From Alphaproteobacteria bacterium (GTDB lineage Bacteria; Pseudomonadota; Alphaproteobacteria; Rhizobiales; Beijerinckiaceae), in the NCBI GenBank assembly GCA_009921785.1, contig RFXE01000022.1, forward strand, positions 1 to 14,220: 14,220 nucleotides of DNA, read 5' to 3'. The notes beneath the pieces are model-generated. The model searched no databases. It was given only the letters and a program-made list of their open reading frames with translations, and had not been told where the DNA came from. How positions within the stretch are numbered: the first letter of the stretch is position 1; every line of letters starts with the position of its first letter. Of the stretch, positions 8,215 to 14,173 are shown in pieces. The translations under genes were made by a program, and so were the position numbers.

Positions 8215-8263
8215 ATAGGCAGTATTCAAGTAATCCACGTTTAAAAATTGTAATACTGCCTAT
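8215..8263. promoter_or_regulatory. Perfect 12-bp inverted repeat upstream of ABC operon
   Basis: ATAGGCAGTATT at 8215-8226 and its exact complement AATACTGCCTAT at 8252-8263, separated by 25 bp, 94 bp ahead of the ATPase ATG. A minus-strand TACAAT (8247-8252) touches the proximal arm and could be a -10 box, so the arms would flank the transcription start, fitting a repressor operator. The plus strand has six T after the second arm, which would make a plus-strand terminator, but no plus-strand gene feeds it. The rest of the 8122-8280 gap shows no gene. Confidence 0.5.
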
Positions 8264-8280
8264 TTTTTGGGCGAAGAACA

Positions 8281-8703
8281 TCAAGCATCAATTTCGTGTC
8301 TAATGAGCAGGCGTTCCGCGCTGTCGTTCCACACATCCATTTTGACGATCAAACCGTCACGGATCACAAACCGATCGACATAACGATTACCTTCAAAAGG
8401 CGTTCCGTCTGGCCAGGCGCCATGGAGCGTCCCGATATTATAGACGATCACTTCGCCCTGCGATTGAGAGGCGTCAGAGCGCTCACGGCGCTTTTTAACC
8501 CATTGATAGCGTTTAGAATTAAATGCAGCGGCATCGCGCGGATGATCAAAGCGCCGCCCGCCGGTAAAGGTGAATATGAGGTCCGGGGCGATATAGCGCG
8601 CAGCCTCAACGGGATCGGGGATCATCGAGGCATCGAGATAAGCCTCAACAATCCGAATGGCGCTTTCGAGGGCGCTCGACTGATTACTTGGTTTATGATC
8701 CAT
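8281..8703 (-). CDS. NTF2/SnoaL-like small protein
   Basis: About 140 residues with the alpha+beta cone-barrel pattern of the nuclear transport factor 2 superfamily. A starting helix (ALESAIRIVEAYLDASMIPDPVEAARYIAPD) leads into strands such as LIFTFTGG, and the C-terminal strands are YVDRFVIRDGLIVKMDVWND. The YxxxxVxRFxVxDGKIxxxxxYxD-type ending is diagnostic of SnoaL/DUF4440-like members. Its ATG lies two bases after the hydantoinase stop, so it is co-translated with that gene; the TTG at 8718 is a weaker alternative. Function unknown: relatives include isomerases, hydrolases and small-ligand binders, and the position suggests a role tied to the hydantoinase substrate or product. Confidence 0.8.
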   Translation of the reverse strand: MDHKPSNQSSALESAIRIVEAYLDASMIPDPVEAARYIAPDLIFTFTGGRRFDHPRDAAAFNSKRYQWVKKRRERSDASQSQGEVIVYNIGTLHGAWPDGTPFEGNRYVDRFVIRDGLIVKMDVWNDSAERLLIRHEIDA

Positions 8704-8705
8704 TT

Positions 8706-10145
8706 TTATCTGTCCCAAGCGGGTTTGCCTTGCGGCACGGCATAGGGTGAGAGGCTGCGTTTAAGGAACGCACCATCGGTCTTCTCGCCCGTTATACGGC
8801 CGTCTTCGGCAACCACTTTGCCACGCAGCATTGTGAGTGAGGGCCAGCCCGTCACCGTGATCCCTTCATAGGGCGTGTAATCAGCACCATGGTGCATCAG
8901 CTCTTGGCGAATGGTTTCCTTGCGGTTGGGATCCCACAACACAATATCGGCATCGAAACCGGGCGCGATGGAGCCCTTCTGCGGATAGAGGCCGTAAAGT
9001 TTGGCGTGGTTCGTGGATGTCAGAGCGACGAATTCATTGATCGAGATGCGGCCTTCGACCACACCCTTTGAATAGAGAATTTGCAATCGTGTTTCGACTC
9101 CGGGAATGCCGTTGGGCACCCAGCGGAAGGATGTTCGTGCTTTCGGATTCTTTTTGCCTTGTGGCCCTTCAAAATAGAAGGGGCAATGATCGGATGAGAA
9201 GGTTTGGAAAACGCCGGAGCGTATGCCTTCCCAAATCGCTTCCCAATTCGCTTCATCACGCGGCGGGGGTGAGCAGACATATTTGCCACCCGTTTCATCC
9301 ATATTGAGGCCTTTGAGATCATCCGCCGTTAACGCAATATATTGCGGACATGTTTCGCCATAGATTTTAAGACCACGCTGCTGCCCCCAGCGAATTTGTT
9401 CCATAGGTTCACGGCCCGATACATGCACAACCATAATCGGCACATCGGTCAATTCGGCATGGCTAATCGCGCGATGGGTTGCCTCGCGTTCAACAGACGA
9501 AGGCCGAGAGGTTGCATGATAGTAAGGCGCTATCTTGCCGGCCCGCTCCAATTTATCAGTCATGAATTTAATTGCGTCATAACCTTCGCAATGAACCATC
9601 ACGAGGGCGCCGCAACCACGCGCGCAATCAAAGACTTCAAGCAATTGGCGATCATTCAACACAAGATCGTCATAGGTCATAAAAACTTTGAAGGATGTAT
9701 AACCATCCGCAACCAAGGCCGGTAATTCCTGCCCCAAGACCGTTGGATTGGGGTCGGTGATGATGAGATGGAAGCCATAATCGCAGAAAGACTGTCCATC
9801 GGCTTCTTTATGATAATCAATAACGCTTTGACGAAGTGAAGCGCCGCGCGGCTGTAACGCAAAAGGAATAAGCGTTGTATTGCCGCCGGCGATGGCTGAG
9901 CGCGTGCCGCTTTCAAAGCCATCGGCCATGGCAGGTCCACCGAAGGCAGGTTGCGCCAGATGCACATGGCTATCAATCCCGCCGGGCATGACATAAAGAC
10001 CCGACGCATCGATAATCTTTCTGCCATCATCGAGCTTTTCGGCAACGCTAATGATTTTGCCGCCGCGAATGCCGACATCGGCTTTTACTGTGTCGGCAGC
10101 GGTTACCACTGTGCCACCACGAATAACGCAATCAAAAACACTCAT
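8706..10145 (-). CDS. Dihydropyrimidinase / D-hydantoinase family amidohydrolase
   Basis: Zinc-dependent cytosolic cyclic amidohydrolase that opens dihydropyrimidine or 5-substituted hydantoin rings to N-carbamoyl amino acids; 479 residues, typical length. Numbered from the ATG at 10145, metal ligands are H60 and H62 (GIDSHVHLAQP), carbamylated K153 (SFKVFMTY), H185 (VHCEG), H241 (VVHVSG) and D319 (SSDHCPF). The substrate-binding triad known for hydantoinases also fits: Y158, S292 (CSPPPR) and N345 (PNGIPGVETR). These features and GG-DHVH spacing favour hydantoinase/dihydropyrimidinase over allantoinase. The open frame runs up to 10265, but that overlaps the AllA gene and lacks homologous character; the chosen ATG has AAGGGCG upstream. 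The AllA gene ends 40 bp upstream. Confidence 0.93.
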   Translation of the reverse strand: MSVFDCVIRGGTVVTAADTVKADVGIRGGKIISVAEKLDDGRKIIDASGLYVMPGGIDSHVHLAQPAFGGPAMADGFESGTRSAIAGGNTTLIPFALQPRGASLRQSVIDYHKEADGQSFCDYGFHLIITDPNPTVLGQELPALVADGYTSFKVFMTYDDLVLNDRQLLEVFDCARGCGALVMVHCEGYDAIKFMTDKLERAGKIAPYYHATSRPSSVEREATHRAISHAELTDVPIMVVHVSGREPMEQIRWGQQRGLKIYGETCPQYIALTADDLKGLNMDETGGKYVCSPPPRDEANWEAIWEGIRSGVFQTFSSDHCPFYFEGPQGKKNPKARTSFRWVPNGIPGVETRLQILYSKGVVEGRISINEFVALTSTNHAKLYGLYPQKGSIAPGFDADIVLWDPNRKETIRQELMHHGADYTPYEGITVTGWPSLTMLRGKVVAEDGRITGEKTDGAFLKRSLSPYAVPQGKPAWDR

Positions 10146-10157
10146 CAGATTTCGCCC

Positions 10158-10172
10158 TTCAATGTTATTGAA
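10158..10172. promoter_or_regulatory. Dyad overlapping hydantoinase ribosome-binding site
   Basis: TTCAAT-GTT-ATTGAA is a perfect 6-bp inverted repeat with a 3-bp centre. On the minus strand its 3' arm runs into the hydantoinase Shine-Dalgarno GAAGGG (complement of 10155-10160), 12 bases ahead of the ATG. Either an RNA hairpin that could partly mask the site or a protein operator; TTCAAT also occurs twice at 8185-8199. Confidence 0.35.
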
Positions 10173-10185
10173 CGTTAATGTTTCA

Positions 10186-10656
10186 TTATGCTCGAACTTC
10201 AAATCGCGGAACGGGTAGGTAATGACAATCATCATCCGTGCCCGCTTCATGGATGAGCATAGCAAAGTGGCCCGGGCCTTCGAGCGCCACCATTCCGGTG
10301 TGCCAGGTATCAGGACGATAAATAATTCCTAATCCAGGCGGGATGATGAAGGCTTTAAGCGTTGTAAAGTCCGGCTTTGCCTCGTGATCAGAGCGCGCAA
10401 CAACAATGAGGGAGATTGTTGTGCTGAGAGGTAGGAAAATCTGTTCGGAATAAGGATGGCGCTCCAGCACATCATAGGAGAAGGGTAAGGAAATCATCGG
10501 CGCTTGAATAAGCGCCAGATTCAACCGCGCATCGGATCGCTCATTGATAAAATCAACGCAGAAATTAAGGCGTGGTTTCGCCTGAGATGCGTCAAGGATA
10601 TGGCCATAGACTTGAAAATTCTCTGGCGTAAACTCTTCAATAGAAACAGTTCGCAT
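10186..10656 (-). CDS. Ureidoglycolate lyase family protein (AllA-like)
   Basis: Cupin-fold enzyme of the AllA family, which splits ureidoglycolate to glyoxylate and urea at the end of allantoin breakdown; 156 residues, normal length. Family blocks: ERHPYSEQIFLPL at 65-77, VVARSD at 85-90, PPGLGIIYRPDTWH at 106-119, and the C-terminal acidic stretch around 141-144. It is the first gene of the block, with the hydantoinase 40 bp downstream. The ATG at 10656 has only a weak purine-rich upstream site (TGAG). Because no allantoicase or allantoate amidohydrolase is nearby, it may act on a related ureido acid rather than classical ureidoglycolate; that is inference. Confidence 0.82.
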   Translation of the reverse strand: MRTVSIEEFTPENFQVYGHILDASQAKPRLNFCVDFINERSDARLNLALIQAPMISLPFSYDVLERHPYSEQIFLPLSTTISLIVVARSDHEAKPDFTTLKAFIIPPGLGIIYRPDTWHTGMVALEGPGHFAMLIHEAGTDDDCHYLPVPRFEVRA

Positions 10657-10910
10657 TATTCATACTCAAAATTCGGGGCGCATTTATGAACTCTGCGTAA
10701 ATCATAGGCATTTTGATGATGATTTAGCCACGAATAAATGAGCCCCTCGTTCGGAGAAAATTGCGATGATCTTAAATATATCTATATTAATCAATGTTTT
10801 GCTCCCTTCTGGCAGAGAAAAATAGTCATTGAAATCGCGTCGCGCGAGAAGCAAAAAGCAAATACGGGGCCATGAACATTCGGTCTGACGGCCACTATCA
10901 AATTATGTTC
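10657..10910 (-). promoter_or_regulatory. Gene-free leader region of the catabolic block
   Basis: 254 bp with no convincing gene on either strand. It must hold the promoter for the AllA-hydantoinase genes. The best minus-strand candidate is TTGATT, then 17 bp, then GATCAT within the AT-rich stretch near 10771-10800, each only 4 of 6 to consensus. A further ATTGAA lies at 10828-10833. No riboswitch or tRNA-like structure was recognised. Confidence 0.3.
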
Positions 10911-10937
10911 AAAAAAACCCCGCGTAAGCGGGGTTTT
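10911..10937 (-). terminator. Intrinsic terminator of the NmrA-like gene
   Basis: Ten-base arms (10914-10923 and 10928-10937) with a GTAA tetraloop: six G-C pairs closed by four A-T pairs. On the minus strand the stem is followed by an unbroken run of seven T (including the arm's last four), so it stops transcription leaving the 10971-11840 gene. Plus-strand tail TTTTGTATTTTC could make it partly bidirectional. It insulates the downstream ureide block from the NmrA-like gene. Confidence 0.92.
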
Positions 10938-10970
10938 GTATTTTCAGATGGGCTGATTATTTTCGTGCGA

Positions 10971-11840
10971 TCAAGCGCCGATTTTCTCGCCATTTGAATA
11001 GAATCCGTGGAAGCGGAACCAGTCTTCGGCCGATAAAGCTTCGGGGATAACTTTTCTAAATTCCGCAGGCGACCCCTTTGGGCCGCCGGCTTCGAAATAG
11101 AGGAACATGTTATGTAGATCTTTGAGAAAGAGCCGGCGTAAGAATATCGGCATCGCCAGCTTAAAGGTAACCGGAACTCCACCAACTTTTTCCAACGCTT
11201 TTGCGACTTGTGAAAGATCACCCTCCCAGGCAATGACGTCTAAGGAACGACTGAGCCATGTGTCCCGGTTTTTGAACATGACGGCTGCCGCTCGGCCAAT
11301 ATCATAGGTTGCACAATATTTGATTGTCTTTGTCGAAAGAAATTTGAGCGCGCCCTTTTTAAGCGGATTCCAGTTTTTGGGATCATCAAAAAATGCCGTC
11401 GGACGCAAAATTGAAAAGGGGAGGCCGGATTGACGCAGATAATCCTCGATGATGATCTTCGTTTTAATATGTTTTACATGTTCATTGAAACATTCAGCAT
11501 CAACGACACTGACAAATATGAAGTGATCAACTTTTGCTGCTTTTGCCGCGTCGATGGCATTCTTGCCGTGCTGAATTTCGACTTCAGGCTTAGATTTTGC
11601 GGCTAAAAAATAATCCGTGATTGAAAAGACTTTCTTAGCGCCGGTTTCGGCAAGGGCGCGATCAAGATCCGTGCGATCGGTGTAGTTACACGTGACAGGG
11701 TGGACGCCCATTTTGGTGAGTTCGCTTGTGTTCGAGCGGGTTGTTCCAAAGACCTCAAATCCCGCTTCTTTCAGCGCACGACATGTATTACGACCCACTT
11801 TTCCTGTCGCATTCAGTACTAAAACCTTTTCACCCGCCAT
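10971..11840 (-). CDS. NmrA-like NAD(P)-binding protein (atypical SDR)
   Basis: About 289 residues with an N-terminal Rossmann fold: VLVLNATGKVGRNTCRALKE at residues 6-25 carries the TGxxG nucleotide-binding loop, with N in place of the usual first G. TTRSNTSEL follows as the basic NADP-type segment, and HFIFVSVVDAE and LPFSILRPTAFFDD are further family blocks; the classical SDR YxxxK pair is not seen, as usual in this group. Three in-frame ATGs exist (11855, 11843, 11840); AAGGA lies 7 bases before the last, and the first has no such site. Divergent from the HxlR regulator, it is probably a redox-responsive quinone reductase-like enzyme or NADPH sensor. Physiological substrate unknown. Confidence 0.87.
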   Translation of the reverse strand: MAGEKVLVLNATGKVGRNTCRALKEAGFEVFGTTRSNTSELTKMGVHPVTCNYTDRTDLDRALAETGAKKVFSITDYFLAAKSKPEVEIQHGKNAIDAAKAAKVDHFIFVSVVDAECFNEHVKHIKTKIIIEDYLRQSGLPFSILRPTAFFDDPKNWNPLKKGALKFLSTKTIKYCATYDIGRAAAVMFKNRDTWLSRSLDVIAWEGDLSQVAKALEKVGGVPVTFKLAMPIFLRRLFLKDLHNMFLYFEAGGPKGSPAEFRKVIPEALSAEDWFRFHGFYSNGEKIGA

Positions 11841-11954
11841 CATTTGTTCCTTCATAATCGTAATGTTTCGAAATTTTTACATTCGTAATTCCGTCATATT
11901 TCGATTATCATACCAAGATGAATTGAAATAGTAGGATTAAAAAAGTGGTGTAGT
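11841..11954. promoter_or_regulatory. Divergent promoter/operator region of NmrA-like and HxlR genes
   Basis: AT-rich 114 bp between divergent starts. It contains the palindrome TTTCGAAA (11866-11873), a second TTTCG at 11899-11903, and the imperfect dyad ATTTCGAT (11898-11905) / ATTGAAAT (11922-11929). There is also a 7-bp inverted pair, ATAATCG (11854-11860) and CGATTAT (11902-11908). HxlR-family proteins usually autoregulate and control the divergent gene from such a region; the exact site is not resolved. Confidence 0.4.
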
Positions 11955-12338
11955 ATGAAAAATATGACTGTTAAAGCAAACAAGACAATGTCTTGCGTGT
12001 TGGAGCGCGATCTTCTTGATGGACCACCGCCAGAAATTCAGGCGGCGCTTAAGGTTCTATCGGGTAAATGGACACTAATGATCTTGTGTCAGTTAGCTAA
12101 GCGTGTGGCACGCTTCAATGAGTTAAAGCGCACAATCCCTGGCATCACACAACATATGCTTACAACAAGTCTTCGCGAACTTGAGGCGAATGGTTTGGTT
12201 CAACGTACAATTTATGCTGAAGTGCCCCCGCGTGTTGACTATCGGCTGACGCCCCATGGTCGATCTCTAAAGCCGGTCATTGAGGCAATGGCGCATTGGG
12301 GTTCGCTGCATCTAAAGAGACAAAAGGCTGCGCGATAA
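11955..12338 (+). CDS. HxlR-family (DUF24) transcriptional regulator
   Basis: Winged-helix DNA-binding dimer of 127 residues. Family blocks in order: VLSGKWTLMILCQL (about 34-47), RFNELKRTIPGITQHMLTTS (recognition region, about 53-72), LRELEANGLVQRTIY, and YRLTPHGRSLKPVIEAMAHWG in the wing/dimer helix. The conserved cysteine near the N terminus (C14, in MSCVLERDLL) is the residue that senses quinones, diamide or aldehydes in YodB/HypR/QorR relatives. Divergent placement next to an NmrA-like oxidoreductase implies it represses that gene until oxidised. The next in-frame ATG (11988) would leave only C14 close to the start. It converges on the M24-like gene with an 18-bp gap. Confidence 0.93.
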   Translation: MKNMTVKANKTMSCVLERDLLDGPPPEIQAALKVLSGKWTLMILCQLAKRVARFNELKRTIPGITQHMLTTSLRELEANGLVQRTIYAEVPPRVDYRLTPHGRSLKPVIEAMAHWGSLHLKRQKAAR

Positions 12339-12356
12339 AAGCCGTTTGTTCCGAGG

Positions 12357-13862
12357 TCATGTCCTTACGAAAGCCATTTTAGGCGAGAGAAAGAAGGGCG
12401 CGAGATATCCAGCGAGATTGCTGAGCGGAAGTGTTTCGGGTTTTAGATTTATTCCTAAGGTGTCAGCCATAAAAGCGCGGCGCGCTTCAATTCTCTGCCA
12501 GGCATCGGGATAGGCTTCAGCAAAGGCAGCGCGTCCTTTTTCATCAAGAAGGGCAATGCCGTCTTCGATATTCGTTGTAAAATAGGCTGATCCTGTCGCG
12601 GGAATAATATCGAGCTGAATCGCTTGATGTGAGCGTAAGGTCTCGGTGCTGTTAAGATAGATCGGCGTGTTCATCCATTCATCGATATGAATGAGATGAC
12701 CAGGATTGAGAATGAGCCCGAAAAAGGGATCACCCAACCTATCCCACACCATGCGGTAGAGATCACCACCCGAAACGCCGATGCCCATCATTTCGTACCA
12801 AGCGGCGGCCGTATCGAAATAGGGCGCTGCCAAACGGGAGACATAATCACGGGCCGCGTCGGGTAAATCATCGGCTGACTCAGCAACCCATCCTGCACGC
12901 GCTGTTAAGCCACCCCAAAGGCCAATGGCCATTGTGATCGGATCGCCTTTGTTGATAACCCGATCACCGGGCGATTCTAATCCGGCATAGGCGCGTTTGC
13001 CGGACGACAACATGGGGTGAGCACTGAGCGGATATTGGCCCATCGCCATGAGGCGTGCAGCCTCCATCTCGCGTAGTCCCGGGTGCAGACCGAAAAGAAC
13101 GCGCTTGATCGCTTCTGAGGCGTGGCTCGCCGCAAATTCAAATTGCGCTATTTGATCGATATCGTTGATCGCGCGTAAGCCGGTTTCACTCTCCATGAAA
13201 ATCCGACCCGCATTCACAACCCGTCCGCTCTCGCTCACAAGGTGGCGGAGCGTATCGATGATGAAGCTTGGAACCTCGCTCCAGATTTCAAATTCAACTT
13301 GTACTCCTAAAGATTTGCTCGCCAACGTTTTGTAAGCAATCAAACCTTCAATTTGGAATTGTATTTCTTTTGAATAACCAGAGGTGGGCAAAGTTACTTC
13401 AGTAGGAATTGCCCCTTTCCATATGTCACCTACTTGTTTGACATTACCGAAATAGAGATAATCTTTATCGGTCCTTCCTCTCTCAGAGGTTGTAGTGCTC
13501 TTTCCAAGTACCGTAATTGGAAAATTGGCTATATCTTCCAAATATGAAGTAAGGAGACCATTGGTCTTCGTTGAATAAGTAGTAATAACTCTTAAGGTGG
13601 TTGGGTCATTGAAGCGGTCAGAATACATATACATTGAGACAGTCGTATCGGGTGCTCGTGTGTTCCAATCGCTGGAAAAAATAGTCTTATTAGCAACTTT
13701 CCAACCCTTCTCAGACCAAATTTCAAACTCAACTTCTACACCTAGAGCCCTATCTGTAAGTTCCTTGATGGGAAGAAGGCCCTTGATGGTGAATTCCAAC
13801 TTGGATGATGAGGAGTCTGGGAGTTGAACTTGTTTTGGTAGAGGATCTTTGGCTGTGTCGTC
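12357..13862 (-). CDS. Chimeric reading frame: EFEIW-repeat modules joined to C-terminal part of an M24-like protein
   Basis: This frame is open from about 13862 and its only early start is a TTG at 13799 inside a repeat, so it is the 3' part of a longer gene. From that TTG, residues 1-175 are repeat modules. Residues 176-480 are the C-terminal part of an M24 (creatinase/Xaa-Pro aminopeptidase fold) protein: NPGHLIHIDEWMN, IQLDIIPATG and TTNIEDGIALLDE are family blocks. The two aspartates expected at the metal site are replaced (MAIGLWGGLTARAG), so it resembles an M24 subgroup that lacks classical metal ligands. The M24 N-terminal domain (usually 150-190 residues) is missing, replaced by the repeats. 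GC changes at the join. Either a genuine fusion or an assembly chimera; no protein function assigned. Confidence 0.7.
   Translation of the reverse strand, partial: DDTAKDPLPKQVQLPDSSSSKLEFTIKGLLPIKELTDRALGVEVEFEIWSEKGWKVANKTIFSSDWNTRAPDTTVSMYMYSDRFNDPTTLRVITTYSTKTNGLLTSYLEDIANFPITVLGKSTTTSERGRTDKDYLYFGNVKQVGDIWKGAIPTEVTLPTSGYSKEIQFQIEGLIAYKTLASKSLGVQVEFEIWSEVPSFIIDTLRHLVSESGRVVNAGRIFMESETGLRAINDIDQIAQFEFAASHASEAIKRVLFGLHPGLREMEAARLMAMGQYPLSAHPMLSSGKRAYAGLESPGDRVINKGDPITMAIGLWGGLTARAGWVAESADDLPDAARDYVSRLAAPYFDTAAAWYEMMGIGVSGGDLYRMVWDRLGDPFFGLILNPGHLIHIDEWMNTPIYLNSTETLRSHQAIQLDIIPATGSAYFTTNIEDGIALLDEKGRAAFAEAYPDAWQRIEARRAFMADTLGINLKPETLPLSNLAGYLAPFFLSPKMAFVRT
13275..13364 (-). repeat. Tandem module C, truncated after EFEIWSE
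   Basis: IQFQIEGLIAYKTLASKSLG followed by EFEIWSE, then the sequence passes straight into the M24-like part (VPSFIIDTLRHL). About 115 residues of the module are missing. Confidence 0.75.
13365..13799 (-). repeat. Tandem module B (145 residues)
   Basis: Begins LEFTIKGLLPIKELTDRALG, then EFEIWSEKGWKVA, FSSDWN, and LRVITTYSTKTNGLLTSYL, ending with FPITVLG and a linker IPTEVTLPTSGYSKE that matches the start of the window's first module. Only complete module with no frameshift. Confidence 0.78.
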
Positions 13863-14173
13863 TTTTGACGAGCGGTTCCAGAAATGGTGATTCCCTGGCT
13901 AAATTCAGTCTTCAAGTAGCTACTCAGAAGTCCATCTGTATTAGTTTTATAGATAGTTCTAACAAGCAAGTTATAAGTTCCTGGGCCCACTTCACTGCCA
14001 AGATAAATATCCACTAACGAGTTTTTTGTAATAGGGCTCCAGTTATAAGACGAAAAGTAATCGTCTGCAATTTTCTTTCCGGTACTTTCCCAGATTTCAA
14101 ATTCGATTGATGTGCCGGAAGCTCTATCGGCCAATATCTTGTAGGGCAAAATAGCGTCAATCTGGAACTGAAT
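13800..14173 (-). repeat. Tandem module A (about 125 residues)
   Basis: Begins IQFQIDAILPYKILADRASG, then EFEIW, FSSYNWSP, and YNLLVRTIYKTNTDGLLSSYL. It contains the one-base frameshift and is about 20 residues shorter than module B after the GITISG strand. Confidence 0.75.

Noticed and set aside
10146..10265. N-terminal extension of the hydantoinase frame
   Set aside because: It overlaps the AllA coding sequence and lies ahead of the normal family start MSVFDCVIRGG, which has its own ribosome-binding site.
13742..13862. Module A frame continued past the homopolymer to the stop at 13742
   Set aside because: After the T4 run this frame has no similarity to the repeats, whereas the adjacent frame continues the module linker.
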